A DNA stretch of 64,000 nucleotides from Stutzerimonas stutzeri (GTDB taxonomy: Bacteria > Pseudomonadota > Gammaproteobacteria > Pseudomonadales > Pseudomonadaceae): assembly GCF_000952685.1 (NCBI RefSeq), contig NZ_JYHV01000011.1, forward strand, positions 124,001-188,000. The letters are read 5' to 3'. The translations under genes and the position numbers were made by a program. The notes beneath the pieces were generated by a model. It was not told where the DNA came from, did not search any database, and saw nothing but the letters and a program-made list of their open reading frames with translations. Below are positions 48,126-58,033 of this stretch, in pieces (the first letter of the stretch is position 1; the number at the start of each line of letters is the position of its first letter).

Positions 48126-51056
48126 TCATTCGCTCCCCAAATGCAGTGAGGTCGGAATCCGTCCGGCTTCTTCGGTTTGCGTGATGCCAGTGTCCAGTAG
48201 GTAGACCCGTGAATCGTCAAGCCCGGTCTGATCGACCAGGTAGTCCTTGATCGAAGCGGCGCGAGCACGGCTCAGGCTGCGCAATAGCGCGGTGCTATCC
48301 GCTCGGCTGGCGAGCACGGCGTCGCGCATGCGCTTGCTGCGTTCCTGCTCGTCGAGTTCATCCCATTGAGCGGGTGGCTGTTTCCCGAGTCGGCTGCGAT
48401 AGATGCCTTCGAGCATGGCGACCTTTTCCTCCTCACCGATTTCCAACTGTGCGGCGTCGGCAGGTACCTTGTCACCTCGGCGCTGCAGCACCTTGTACCA
48501 AGTCTCCTGAAACTCGCGCTGTAGCCATTGCTCGGCCATCAGCGGTCCATCCGCTTGCGGTGAGCTCTGCCCTTCGACTTCCAGGCGCAGCACCGGACGT
48601 TCCTGTAATGCACGTGCCAACGTGGTCAGGTTGCCGCGCGCCTGTTCATCCAATTCGTTACTGCCTGGTGCAAACAGGACTTGGCTGAGGTCGTTCTGCT
48701 CGCCGCCCGCCAGTCCCGCAAGAAACTTGAACGGCGCCTGGACAGCACGTGCCACAAGGTTGCGCAGCGTTTGCCAGACGATCGGCATGACGTTGAATTG
48801 AGGGTTGTTGAGGTTGCCCTGCACCGGCAGTTCAAGCGAGATGGTGCCATGGGTGTCCTTCAACAGTGCGACGGCCAGTCGGACAGGAAGGTCGACCGCC
48901 TCGGGGCTATCCACTTTCTCTCCGAGTTGTAACTGCTGCAGAACGACCTTGTTTTCGGCATTCAACTGGCCTTGCTGAATGCGGTAATGCAGATCGAGGT
49001 CCAGGCGGCCCTTGCGGATGCGATATCCGGCGAACTTGCCGGAGTAAGGCGAGAGTGTAGTGAGCTCGACCTGCCTGAATCGGGTGGCGATATCCAGACT
49101 CTGCAGCGGATCGAAGGGTGTGAGGCTTCCCTTGATGCTCACCGGCGCGTAGCGATCGACCTTACCTTTCACATCGACGGTGGCTGGTCGTTGGGCCCGG
49201 TTGTCAAGCGTCCCGATCTGGCCGTTGAGCTCTTGCACCGCAGTGATGAAGGGGGGGCGCAGACTGAGATCGGAGAAGTTGGCCGAGCCGTCATTGATCG
49301 CAATGCCACCGATGTGGATGCCCATCGGCTCCGCCTGCGTCGTTTCCGGCGAGGCGGCATCGGAGTCGTCCGGCGTCGATTTGTCCACCAACAGGTCATT
49401 GATATTGGTGGTGAGGTCGGGATTGATGATGAAGCGTGCGTAGGGCTGGCTCAGTTCGACGTGCTCGACCTGCAACTGCTGAGGGTGTTGGTATTTCAGC
49501 CCGTCGAGCTTCAGACGTTGCCATTTGACGAAGTCGCGATTCTTGATGGTATCCAGCGTATGCAGCTGGGTGATTTCCGCTGCCCCGCCTAGATTGAATG
49601 CCAGGGGTTCGGTGCCGGTCAGCTCGAACTCCAGCTGGCTGGCCAGCATCCCGCTGCGCAACTCGAGATGAACCAAAGGAGTCAGATAGGCTTGTGCGAT
49701 GCGCAGGTCGATATCCTGCGTGCTGATCTTGAGCCGCCCCGTGGCCGGTTGCAGTTGCAGCTGCCCCGCGGCCTGCAGGACGCCTCGGTTGCCGACACCG
49801 GTGTTCAGGTCAAGGGTGAAAGGTGAGGTGCCCAGACTGTCGAAATCGGACACATCGAGGTTCAGCGGGCCTAACTCCAGGGCGACGTGTTCATCCGGGA
49901 CGCGATCGCTCAGATGAACTCTGTATTCACGCAGCTGTGCATCATGCAGCAGAACCTGCCAGGCGCTTTTGTCCGCGGCCGTGCTGTCGTTTGCTGGCGG
50001 GGTTGGCTCTGCGCTTTGCGATTGGTCGGGGGTCTGGCCCGCCACAGCGGTAGCCGAAGGCGCCAGCAGTTTCAGCCAGTTCAGCTCGCCGTCCGGCTCT
50101 CGAGCCACCCAGGTTTCCAGCGCCCGGCTGCGCAACTCGCCGATCACCACTTGCTGCTTGGCCAGATCCAGCGCCGTTTTGCTGATTTCCAGGCTCTCCA
50201 GGCGAACCAGAGGCTGTCCATCGGGGGTGTCCAGTTTGAGGGGTGCCAGTTGTGCATTCAGATTGCTCAGCTGCAGCTCGATGCTCTGCGCAAGGTCGAG
50301 CCGATAGTCACTGGCGAAACTCAGCCGGCCTTCCTGCAGGCGCAGCGGTACGGTGTCATGCGCATAGGCCCAGAAGTCTTTCAGCAACAGGTTGCTGATT
50401 TTCAGCTGGCCGGATGAGCTGATCGGCGACAGATTGATTTGCCCGGTCCAGTCCACACGGGCCCCGCTAGGGCCGGTTGCGACCAGTACCGCATCGGCGG
50501 CGTCATCCGAGCGGGTGGCGAAGTTCAACAGCTCGAAGTTGAGCGAATCGAGCAGGAAATCGATGGGCTCATCGGGCCGCTGATCGGCGAAGCGGACCGA
50601 CCCCTCCACCAGTTGAAGCCGGCCAATGCGTAGCGCGAAAGGCTCTTGCCCCGCCGCTTCAGGCTGCTCTTCGCTTGCGGGCAAGTCGAACAGCTGCGTC
50701 AGGTTGAGTACGCCATCCTTGTCGAAGATCACCTCGGTGTGCAGCTGAACCAGCTCGACGTCCTCGATCTGCAAGGCGCGACGCCAGAGGCTGCTCCATT
50801 CCAGGTTGAGATAAAGGCGCTCGAAGCCCAGCTGCGGCTGATCCGTCTCGCCGAGGCGCAGATTGAATAGCGTGAGTTCGAGGCTCAACGGGTTGAACTC
50901 GATTCGCTCCAGGCGTGCTGGCACCGTGGCGTACTGGATCAGCTGCTGATTGACGACACGTTGGGCGACCCCGGGCAGTATCAGGAAGCCGAGGAGGCAA
51001 TAGCAGACCAGTGCGGTCATCAGGCCGATGAGTGCGCGCTTCATTCCGTTGGGCAT
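48126..51056 (-). CDS. DUF748 / AsmA-like envelope protein
   Basis: The 976-residue protein has one N-terminal membrane anchor (ALIGLMTALVCYCLLGFLIL) and then a very long periplasmic region rich in beta strands, of the AsmA/DUF748 type (LERIEFNPLSLELTLFNLRL, GRLQLVEGSVRFADQ, IGGIAINDGSANFSDLSLRP). The C-terminal 200 residues are helical and include LRLEVEGQSSPQADG. AsmA-like proteins are thought to carry lipids between membranes or affect outer-membrane assembly. It is followed by two DUF2845 genes with no gap. An alternative ATG lies 4 codons in. Specific function unknown. Confidence 0.8.
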   Translation of the reverse strand: MPNGMKRALIGLMTALVCYCLLGFLILPGVAQRVVNQQLIQYATVPARLERIEFNPLSLELTLFNLRLGETDQPQLGFERLYLNLEWSSLWRRALQIEDVELVQLHTEVIFDKDGVLNLTQLFDLPASEEQPEAAGQEPFALRIGRLQLVEGSVRFADQRPDEPIDFLLDSLNFELLNFATRSDDAADAVLVATGPSGARVDWTGQINLSPISSSGQLKISNLLLKDFWAYAHDTVPLRLQEGRLSFASDYRLDLAQSIELQLSNLNAQLAPLKLDTPDGQPLVRLESLEISKTALDLAKQQVVIGELRSRALETWVAREPDGELNWLKLLAPSATAVAGQTPDQSQSAEPTPPANDSTAADKSAWQVLLHDAQLREYRVHLSDRVPDEHVALELGPLNLDVSDFDSLGTSPFTLDLNTGVGNRGVLQAAGQLQLQPATGRLKISTQDIDLRIAQAYLTPLVHLELRSGMLASQLEFELTGTEPLAFNLGGAAEITQLHTLDTIKNRDFVKWQRLKLDGLKYQHPQQLQVEHVELSQPYARFIINPDLTTNINDLLVDKSTPDDSDAASPETTQAEPMGIHIGGIAINDGSANFSDLSLRPPFITAVQELNGQIGTLDNRAQRPATVDVKGKVDRYAPVSIKGSLTPFDPLQSLDIATRFRQVELTTLSPYSGKFAGYRIRKGRLDLDLHYRIQQGQLNAENKVVLQQLQLGEKVDSPEAVDLPVRLAVALLKDTHGTISLELPVQGNLNNPQFNVMPIVWQTLRNLVARAVQAPFKFLAGLAGGEQNDLSQVLFAPGSNELDEQARGNLTTLARALQERPVLRLEVEGQSSPQADGPLMAEQWLQREFQETWYKVLQRRGDKVPADAAQLEIGEEEKVAMLEGIYRSRLGKQPPAQWDELDEQERSKRMRDAVLASRADSTALLRSLSRARAASIKDYLVDQTGLDDSRVYLLDTGITQTEEAGRIPTSLHLGSE

Positions 51057-51141
51057 GCGAAATCTACATTCCGGGCAGTGACTGCCTTGGAGTATGGCAC
51101 GACAGACGGGTTCCTCTAAGGTCTCAGTGTATTGCTGCGCT

Positions 51142-52158
51142 TCACAATTGCAGCGTCAGAACCTTCAGGGGAGGTTGCCCATCGGCGGACGGAAAGTCAT
51201 GTGCTGGTGACAACACCTGGCAATCGCGCACCGGTCGTCCCGTCTTTATCGCGCAACGCAAAACCTGCTCCCGCCAGTCTTCGAGGCTGATTTTCGCCAG
51301 GTTATTACAGCAGACCAGCACCCCGTCTTCCGCCGTGGCAAGTAATGCGGGCTTGAGCAGGCTCTGATAGTCGCGCAGCAGATCGACCGTGCCGAACGCG
51401 CTTTTCGACCAAGCCGGAGGATCGAGCAGTATCAGGTCGAACTGTCTGGGCATCAGGCGCGGATAGTCGGGCAGCGCGCGTGCGCGTCGTTGGGGGATAG
51501 GCAAACCCGCCAGCTGTCGGATCGCCGGAAAATAATCCGACTGAACGAATTGCATCGGGGCCAGCTCGGGATTGAGTACGCCGTTCTCCCGCCCGACCGC
51601 GAGGTTGCTCTCGGCAAAGTCCAGGTTCCACACCTCGCGCGCGCCGCCGGCTGCAGCACAGAGGCCGACGCCACAGGTATACGCGAAGAGATTGAGCACC
51701 GACTTGCCGGCGCTGTTGGCTTTGACCCAGCCGCGAGCGTTGCGCAGATCGAGAAACAACAGTGGATCCTGCCCGCTATGGCGCGCGCGGATGCGGTAGT
51801 TGAGGCCCCACTCCTGGCCAACCTGATCGTCCAACGCCGCAGGGTCGGCGCGAAACACCGAGTCGTTGCGGTCGATGCGTGAGTTGCCCTGGGAGCGGTC
51901 GTTGTAAACCAGCGACAAGGATTTGCCGAGGCTGGTGCAGAGCTGCTCATGCAGCGCCAGCAGCGCGTTGCGTTCGAGGGGTTGATGAAAGCTTTGCACG
52001 AGTAACAACGGCCCATAGCGATCAGCTGTCAGGCCTGGAGCGCCTTCCTGGCTGCCATGGAACAGTCGGTAGCAGTCGGTACCCTGTGAATGCAGCTGAG
52101 TCAGCAGCGTTTCGCGGCTGCGGTAAGCGGCGCGCAGCGCCTGTTCTAGAGAAGGCAT
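51142..52158 (-). CDS. Class I SAM-dependent (RlmI-like) methyltransferase
   Basis: The 338-residue protein has an N-terminal region like the RlmI family (GTDCYRLFHGSQEGAPGLTA, DRYGPLLLVQSF), a SAM-binding core with LNLFAYTCGVGLCAAAGGAR, EVWNLDFAESNL, and the catalytic-type motif FDLILLDPPAWSKSAFG. RlmI and relatives methylate a cytosine C5 in 23S rRNA; the exact target here is not established. ATG 52158 (MPSLEQALRAAYRS) is preferred, though the frame can begin at GTG 52203 overlapping the next gene. It lacks the usual PUA domain at its start. Confidence 0.75.
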   Translation of the reverse strand: MPSLEQALRAAYRSRETLLTQLHSQGTDCYRLFHGSQEGAPGLTADRYGPLLLVQSFHQPLERNALLALHEQLCTSLGKSLSLVYNDRSQGNSRIDRNDSVFRADPAALDDQVGQEWGLNYRIRARHSGQDPLLFLDLRNARGWVKANSAGKSVLNLFAYTCGVGLCAAAGGAREVWNLDFAESNLAVGRENGVLNPELAPMQFVQSDYFPAIRQLAGLPIPQRRARALPDYPRLMPRQFDLILLDPPAWSKSAFGTVDLLRDYQSLLKPALLATAEDGVLVCCNNLAKISLEDWREQVLRCAIKTGRPVRDCQVLSPAHDFPSADGQPPLKVLTLQL

Positions 52159-52202
52159 GCGCGGCGACTCGGCGAGAAAGGCACGCAGTCTAGCGGAAAA
52201 CA

Positions 52203-53078
52203 CTAGCGGCTAGGCAGGCCCATGCGTCGACGGGCCCGGTGCACCGAGCCGCTGCGCACCGCCCAACGCAGTACGGGTGCGGTGCGTCTGACGCCCAGCT
52301 GTATCAGCTGGCGCTGGCGCGGGCTCTGCTGCAGTTCGAGCATGGCGCTCGCCCAATCCGGCAACAGCTCCACGCCAGCCTGCATCATGAGTGCGCCAAA
52401 CGGCCGGGTCAGCGCGCTGGGAGCCGGGGCGTTGAACAACACACGAAGGATTTCCCGAGAGCGTTCATCGCACTGCAGCTGCGGGCGCACCATCTGCAGA
52501 TAGTCGGCGATCTGCTGCCTCGAGCGCGGCACGTCGCGAGCGCCCAACGACTCGGCGATCAGCGCGACCTCCGTGTAATAGCGGTCCTGATCATTGCCAG
52601 ACAGAGCAGGATTGAGATAGCGCAAGTGCGCCTTGAGAAAGCTGCTGACCTCGGCGACATGCACCCAGGTCAGTAGATCGGGGTCATAAGCGGCATAAGG
52701 TCGGCCATCGGCGGCGTGACCGGTGACGTTGAGGTGAATCGCCCGAACCCGCTCGATCAATCGTTGTGCGTCGGCCTGGCTGCCGAAGGTGGTCGCCGAG
52801 ATGAACTGCCCGGTGCGACGCAGGCGTCCAAGTAAGTCTTCGCGGAAATTCGAATGATCCCAGACGCCGGCCAGCGCCAGCGGGTGCAACGCCTGGAGTA
52901 GCAGGGCGGAGATGCCGCCGACCAGCATCGAAGTGAAATCGCCGTGTACACGCCAGCAAACGGAATCCGGCCCGAACAATCCCGGGTCGCCCGGCGGGCT
53001 CTCGTAGTCGACACCGCCAATGGCCAGGCCGGTAAGGCTGAGCACCTGCGATTCGATATGACGGCGGATGAACTCCAT
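52203..53078 (-). CDS. DUF2236 / MpaB-Lcp catalytic-type protein
   Basis: The 291-residue protein matches the oxygenase MpaB family (DUF2236): VCWRVHGDFTSMLVGGISAL, LLQALHPLALAGVWDHSNFR, RTGQFISATTFG, and HLNVTGHAADGRPYAAYDPD followed by LLTWVHVAEV. The conserved His residues (ALHP, DHSNF, WVH) would bind haem, as in latex-clearing protein. Natural substrates of most members are unknown. It is probably monocistronic or joined to the methyltransferase gene after it. Confidence 0.8.
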   Translation of the reverse strand: MEFIRRHIESQVLSLTGLAIGGVDYESPPGDPGLFGPDSVCWRVHGDFTSMLVGGISALLLQALHPLALAGVWDHSNFREDLLGRLRRTGQFISATTFGSQADAQRLIERVRAIHLNVTGHAADGRPYAAYDPDLLTWVHVAEVSSFLKAHLRYLNPALSGNDQDRYYTEVALIAESLGARDVPRSRQQIADYLQMVRPQLQCDERSREILRVLFNAPAPSALTRPFGALMMQAGVELLPDWASAMLELQQSPRQRQLIQLGVRRTAPVLRWAVRSGSVHRARRRMGLPSR

Positions 53079-53237
53079 GGGAACGTCTGGCTTGTCTGGG
53101 ATAGGCGAATGTTACCCGATGCGCACATGTTACCCGGCCGGTCGATGGATATCGGCCGGGACTACGTCGAGTCGTAGAGAGAGCGATGGAAGAGGCGGGA
53201 GCCGGGCAGCGAGACGCCGCCCGGTTTGTATGGCGGA

Positions 53238-54902
53238 TCAGCCGCGATGACGCCCGCGGAAGAAGTCGATCAGACCTTGCGTCGAGGCATCCTCGGCCGG
53301 TGGCGCATCGAAGCTGGTCATCTGGCCGTAGACGGCCTTGCCCAGGTCTTTGCCCAATTCCACACCCCACTGGTCGAAGGAGTTGATTCCCCAGATCACG
53401 CCCTGTACGAATACCTTGTGCTCGTACAGCGCGATCAGCGCACCCAGGCGACCGGGGCTGATGGTTTCCATCACCAGAGTGTTGCTCGGTCGGTTACCAG
53501 GAATGACTTTGTGCGGCGCCAGGCGTTGGATCTCGGCTTCGCTCATGCCCTTGGCACGCAGTTCGGCTTCTGCTTCTTCACGGGTTTTGCCAAGCATCAG
53601 TGCCTGGCTCTGCGACAGACAGTTGGCATAAAGCCACTCATGATGATCGGCCACCGGATTATGGCTGACCACCGGCACGATGAAGTCGGCTGGAATCAGC
53701 GGAGTGCCCTGATGCAACAATTGGTGGTAAGCGTGCTGGCCGTTGGCCCCGACGCCGCCCCAGATGACCGGGCCGGTGCTGCAAGAAACTGGCGAGCCAT
53801 CCTGCCGGACGCTCTTGCCGTTGGATTCCATGTCCATCTGCTGCAGGTGTTTGACGAAGTTGCGCAGATAATGATCGTAAGGCAGAAAGGCGTAGCTCTG
53901 CGCCCCCCAGAAGTTGTGATACCAGATCCCGAGCATTGCCAGCAGCACTGGCATATTGCTTTCGAAGGGCTCGTTGAGGAAGTGGGTATCCATGCTGTAG
54001 GCGCCGGACAGCAGGTCCTTGAAGTTGGACATGCCAATAGCCAGGGCAATGGGCAGGCCGATCGCCGACCACAGTGAATAGCGCCCACCGACCCAATCCC
54101 ACATCGGAAAGATGTTCTTCTCGCGAATACCGAAATCGATGGCGGCCTGCTTGTTGCTGGTCACCGCAATGAAGTGGCGGTAAAGCTTCTCCTCGGTGCC
54201 ACCCTTGCCGAGATACCAGGTGCGCGCCGCCTGGGCGTTCTTCAGTGTTTCGAGGGTGCCGAAGGTCTTGCTGGAAATGATGAACAGGGTGGTTTCGACG
54301 TTCAGTTTGGCGGTCACTTCGCGGAATTCGCTGCCGTCTATATTCGCCAGATAATGAGTACGCACACCGTGCTGGGTGAACGGCAACAGCGCCTCGGATA
54401 CCAGCTGCGGGCCGAGGAACGAGCCCCCAATGCCGATATTAACCACGTCGGTGATGGTCTTGTCGCTGAAGCCACGCCAAAGATTGTTGTGGATCCGGGT
54501 GACGATGTCGGTCATCTGCGCCAGCGCGGCGTGCACGTCGCGCATGATGTTGCGGCCGTCGACTTGTACGGAGTCGCCCATCGGGCGGCGCAGGGCGGTA
54601 TGCAGTACCGGTCGGTTTTCCGACGCGTTGATCCGCTCGCCTTCGAACATCGCATGGGCAGCCTGTTCGACGCCGGCCTCGCGCGCTAGGTTCACCAGCA
54701 GACTGCGAGTCTCGCGAGTGATCAGGTTCTTTGAATAGTCGAGAAACAGGCCGCAGCAGGAAACCGACAGGTCATCGAAGCGAGTCGGGTCGGCCTTGAA
54801 GGCCTCGCGCATGCTGAAGTGCTGCATCGCCAGGCGATGTTCTTCCAAGGCCTTCCAGGACGACAGGCCGGTGGCATCGAGAGGGTGCTGGTAGTAGCTC
54901 AT
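53238..54902 (-). CDS. pgi: Glucose-6-phosphate isomerase
   Basis: The 554-residue enzyme interconverts glucose- and fructose-6-phosphate. It shows the [18 protein letters not shown] loop, the [13 protein letters not shown] phosphate site, [30 protein letters not shown], and the C-terminal signature [16 protein letters not shown] with catalytic Lys. Length fits the family. Confidence 0.97.
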   Translation of the reverse strand: MSYYQHPLDATGLSSWKALEEHRLAMQHFSMREAFKADPTRFDDLSVSCCGLFLDYSKNLITRETRSLLVNLAREAGVEQAAHAMFEGERINASENRPVLHTALRRPMGDSVQVDGRNIMRDVHAALAQMTDIVTRIHNNLWRGFSDKTITDVVNIGIGGSFLGPQLVSEALLPFTQHGVRTHYLANIDGSEFREVTAKLNVETTLFIISSKTFGTLETLKNAQAARTWYLGKGGTEEKLYRHFIAVTSNKQAAIDFGIREKNIFPMWDWVGGRYSLWSAIGLPIALAIGMSNFKDLLSGAYSMDTHFLNEPFESNMPVLLAMLGIWYHNFWGAQSYAFLPYDHYLRNFVKHLQQMDMESNGKSVRQDGSPVSCSTGPVIWGGVGANGQHAYHQLLHQGTPLIPADFIVPVVSHNPVADHHEWLYANCLSQSQALMLGKTREEAEAELRAKGMSEAEIQRLAPHKVIPGNRPSNTLVMETISPGRLGALIALYEHKVFVQGVIWGINSFDQWGVELGKDLGKAVYGQMTSFDAPPAEDASTQGLIDFFRGRHRG

Positions 54903-55234
54903 GGTTGTGCGGCTTCCTTTGCTTTGGCGGACTATCTGCGGTCCTGCAATGGGGACAAACAGTCATTCGAACATGCTGGCACGCTGGCATTCATCCTGAA
55001 TGGAGCAGGCGCATACCGCTGCGGTTGAGGCCGCGGCGGCGACGGTGCTTCCTGCACCGTCGAGACTGGTCTGACTGGCAAAAACGCGCGGCGTTCCGAA
55101 GCGTCGCGTTTGCAGGGTCGTTGGGCATCGGAACACTGCGACCATTGCAGATTTACGCTGCCAGGGGAAACCCTTGACCACAAAAAAGCCCGCAGCGCGG
55201 CAGGCGTTGCGGGCTTGTTCAATCACCAGATCAA
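54903..55234. other. Intergenic stretch between panD and pgi
   Basis: About 330 bases with no credible gene. The right part holds the panD terminator; the left part should contain the pgi promoter, although I see no clear consensus. A run of GC-rich inverted segments near 55023-55060 (GGCGGCGACGG / CCGTCG) has no obvious role. Confidence 0.5.
55182..55217 (-). terminator. panD terminator
   Basis: On the minus strand AAGCCCGCA pairs with TGCGGGCTT, then TTTTG, 18 bases after the panD stop. Confidence 0.85.
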
Positions 55235-55615
55235 TCAGGCGACCTGAACCGGAATGGCGTTGCTGGTGTGGCTGAGCTCTCCATCGGCGCCCATATAGAG
55301 GACATGGGGTTTGAAGCTGGCCAGTTCGGCTTCGCTGTAATGAGCATAGGCACAGATGATCAGACGATGGCCGACACCGGCCTTGTGCGCGGCCGCACCA
55401 TTGACGGAGATGATCTTCGAGCCTTCTTCGCCGCGGATCGCGTAGGTGGTGAAACGCTCGCCGTTGTCGACGTTGTAGATCTGGATCTGCTCATATTCAC
55501 GGATGCCGGCGAGGTCCAGCCAGTCGCCGTCGATGGCGCAGGAGCCTTCGTAATCCAGCACAGAGTGGGTTACCTGGGCGCGGTGCAGTTTGGCCTTGAG
55601 CATGATGGCGTGCAT
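55235..55615 (-). CDS. panD: Aspartate 1-decarboxylase
   Basis: The 126-residue proenzyme makes beta-alanine from aspartate. It self-cleaves between Gly24 and Ser25 ([10 protein letters not shown]) to form the pyruvoyl cofactor. [20 protein letters not shown] and [13 protein letters not shown] also fit. With PanC and PanB nearby it completes pantothenate synthesis; the 111-base gap from panC leaves room for a separate promoter. Confidence 0.97.
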   Translation of the reverse strand: MHAIMLKAKLHRAQVTHSVLDYEGSCAIDGDWLDLAGIREYEQIQIYNVDNGERFTTYAIRGEEGSKIISVNGAAAHKAGVGHRLIICAYAHYSEAELASFKPHVLYMGADGELSHTSNAIPVQVA

Positions 55616-55726
55616 GGCGGGGTCCTCCGGGTGCGCAAGCGGCGCAGAGTGTGCCCGAACCCCGGGGTGCGATCAATACCGGGGCGGGCAGAGCGGGTGC
55701 CGATGATCGGCTCGGTCAGCTACGGA

Positions 55727-56578
55727 TTAGCTGATGTGTACCTGCAGATTGTCGATCAGGCGGGTCTTGCCAAGGAATGCCGCCGCGAGGATCACCAGTT
55801 CATGGTGTTCGTCGGTGGCTGGCTGCAGATCCAGCGCATTGCGGATTTCCAGGTAATCCGGACGAAACCCCGCAGCCTGCAGCGCCTGTTTACCGGAGGC
55901 CAGCAGAGCGGGGTAGTCGCGTTCGCCGTGGCGGATGGCATCGGCCAGTTGCTGCAGCGTTCGATGCAGCGCCGGCGCAGTCGTGCGTTCGTCGGCGCTC
56001 AGGTAACCGTTACGCGAGGACAGCGCCAGCCCGTCCTCGGCGCGCACGATGGGCTCGCCAATGATCTGCACCGGCATGTTCAGGTCGCGGACCATGGTGC
56101 GGATAACCGCCAGCTGCTGATAATCCTTCTCGCCGAACACCGCGAGGTCCGGCAGCACCATGTTGAACAGCTTGCTGACCACGGTGGATACGCCGTCGAA
56201 ATGGCCGGGGCGGCTACCGCCGCAAAGGCCTTCGGAGACGCCGGGCACACGGACGATGGTCTGCAACGCCTGGCCGTGGGGATACATCTCTTCGACGCTG
56301 GGAGCGAACAGCAGGTGGCAACCGGCATCGAACAGCTTGTCCTGGTCGGCGGTCAGCGTTCGCGGATAGCTGGCCAGGTCTTCGTTGGGGCCGAACTGCA
56401 GCGGATTGACGAAGATGCTGGCTACCACGAAGTCGGCGCGCTGGCCGGCCTTCTTAACCAGCGCGACATGGCCGGCGTGCAGGTTGCCCATGGTCGGCAC
56501 GAAGCCGATGCGCTTGCCTTCACCACGCGCGCGGGTCACCGCGGCGCGCAGATCGGCGACAGTCCTAACCACGTTCAT
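55727..56578 (-). CDS. panC: Pantothenate synthetase
   Basis: The 283-residue enzyme joins pantoate and beta-alanine using ATP. It has the HIGH-type motif in [47 protein letters not shown], and [14 protein letters not shown] (the KMSKS counterpart). It overlaps panB by 4 bases (ATGA), so translation is coupled. Confidence 0.97.
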   Translation of the reverse strand: MNVVRTVADLRAAVTRARGEGKRIGFVPTMGNLHAGHVALVKKAGQRADFVVASIFVNPLQFGPNEDLASYPRTLTADQDKLFDAGCHLLFAPSVEEMYPHGQALQTIVRVPGVSEGLCGGSRPGHFDGVSTVVSKLFNMVLPDLAVFGEKDYQQLAVIRTMVRDLNMPVQIIGEPIVRAEDGLALSSRNGYLSADERTTAPALHRTLQQLADAIRHGERDYPALLASGKQALQAAGFRPDYLEIRNALDLQPATDEHHELVILAAAFLGKTRLIDNLQVHIS

Positions 56579-57375
56579 GCGGAGAATCCATGTTCGGCTG
56601 CGGGAAAATCCGTACTCTTCACCGCCTGGACGTAGGCGGCGATGGCGCTGGGGATGTCGTCATGCTCCTGCATGAAGTTCTTGACGAACTTCGGTGCGCG
56701 TCCGCTGAGTGACAGCCCGAGCAGGTCGTGCAGTACCAGAACCTGACCATCGGTGGCGTTGCCGGCACCGATGCCGATCACCGGCACCGTGACCGCCCGG
56801 GTGATGCGGGCGGCCAGGTCGCTGGGGACGCACTCGAGTAGCAGCATCGCGGCGCCGGCGGCTTCGAGGGCCTGGGCATCGGCAATCATCTGCTGCGCCT
56901 GAGCGTCCTGCCTGCCCTGCACCTTGTAACCGCCGAACAGGTTTACTGCCTGAGGGGTCAGGCCCATGTGCGCGCAGACTGGAATTCCCCGTTCGGCGAG
57001 CAGCCGAATGGACTCGGCCAGCCAGGCCGCGCCCTCGACCTTGATCATGTGTGCTCCGGCTTTCATCAGCGTGGCGGAGTTGTCCAGCGTCTGCTCGATG
57101 GTCGCGTTGGCCATGAAGGGCAAGTCGGCAAGAATCATCGCGCCACGGTTGCCGCGTTTGACGCAGGCAGTGTGATAGGCCATTTCTGCAACGGTTACCG
57201 GCAGGGTGCTGTCGTGTCCTTGCAGAACCATGCCAAGGGAGTCGCCGATCAGCAGCACCTCGACCCCGGCTTCGCAGGCGGTCTTGGCGAAGGTCGCGTC
57301 ATAGCAGGTCAACATGACGATCTTCTCGCCTTTCTGCTTGAGGCCTTGCAGGGTGGTCAGGGTTACGTCTGGCAT
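56575..57375 (-). CDS. panB: 3-methyl-2-oxobutanoate hydroxymethyltransferase
   Basis: The 266-residue barrel enzyme makes ketopantoate. It shows [40 protein letters not shown], the [15 protein letters not shown] segment, and [20 protein letters not shown]. It is first in panB-panC. GGAGGA lies 6 bases before the ATG. Confidence 0.97.
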   Translation of the reverse strand: MPDVTLTTLQGLKQKGEKIVMLTCYDATFAKTACEAGVEVLLIGDSLGMVLQGHDSTLPVTVAEMAYHTACVKRGNRGAMILADLPFMANATIEQTLDNSATLMKAGAHMIKVEGAAWLAESIRLLAERGIPVCAHMGLTPQAVNLFGGYKVQGRQDAQAQQMIADAQALEAAGAAMLLLECVPSDLAARITRAVTVPVIGIGAGNATDGQVLVLHDLLGLSLSGRAPKFVKNFMQEHDDIPSAIAAYVQAVKSTDFPAAEHGFSA

Positions 57376-57538
57376 GAATGCCGTCCTCCTAGAGCCTCTG
57401 AGGGATCACGGTTGCACTCGGAGCGCGCTGGGGCGCCCCAAATCGATGCGTGCCGGTAGCGGGCGCTTATAGTCCCGATGGCGGCGTGCTAAGTCAATCG
57501 GGAGTGTTACCAGGACTGTTACAACTGTTACCGGCTGG

Positions 57539-58033
57539 TTACAAGGCCTCGTTCAGGCGTTCCAGGCCTTCGAAAGGGCAGGCGGCGAGCAGATCGGCGA
57601 GACGTCGCCCATCGGCTAATTTCAGGGTTTCAGGTGCTACTTCGGCCAGCGGATACAACACGAACGCCCTGGCGTGCAGGTGATAATGCGGCACCGTCAG
57701 GCGTGGCCCGTCGAGTTGGTAGTCGCCGAACAGCAGGATATCCAGATCCAGCGTTCGCGGACCCCAGCGCTCAGCCTTGCGTTCCCGGCCCTGGGCTCTT
57801 TCGATGGCTTGCAATGCATCGAGCAGCTCGAGCGGCACCAGTGCGGTGTCGAGTACAGCGACGGCGTTGTAGTAGCGCGGTTGGTCCGGTGGGCCCAGCG
57901 GGTCGCTGACGTACAGCGAAGACACGCCGGCGAATCGGGATGAGGGGATGGCTGCAAGTGCCTTGAGTGCGCCACGCAGCTGCTCGCGAGGCTCGGCCAG
58001 GTTGCTGCCAAGGCCAATGTAAACCCGTTCCAT
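57539..58033 (-). CDS. folK: HPPK, 7,8-dihydro-6-hydroxymethylpterin pyrophosphokinase
   Basis: The 164-residue enzyme activates the pterin for FolP. It opens VYIGLGSNLAEPREQLRGAL and has the family signature ERWGPRTLDLDILLFGD with the two metal-binding Asp, followed by the VPHYHLHARAFVLYPLAEVA strand. Its ATG immediately follows the pcnB stop codon, so the two are co-transcribed. Confidence 0.96.
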   Translation of the reverse strand: MERVYIGLGSNLAEPREQLRGALKALAAIPSSRFAGVSSLYVSDPLGPPDQPRYYNAVAVLDTALVPLELLDALQAIERAQGRERKAERWGPRTLDLDILLFGDYQLDGPRLTVPHYHLHARAFVLYPLAEVAPETLKLADGRRLADLLAACPFEGLERLNEAL

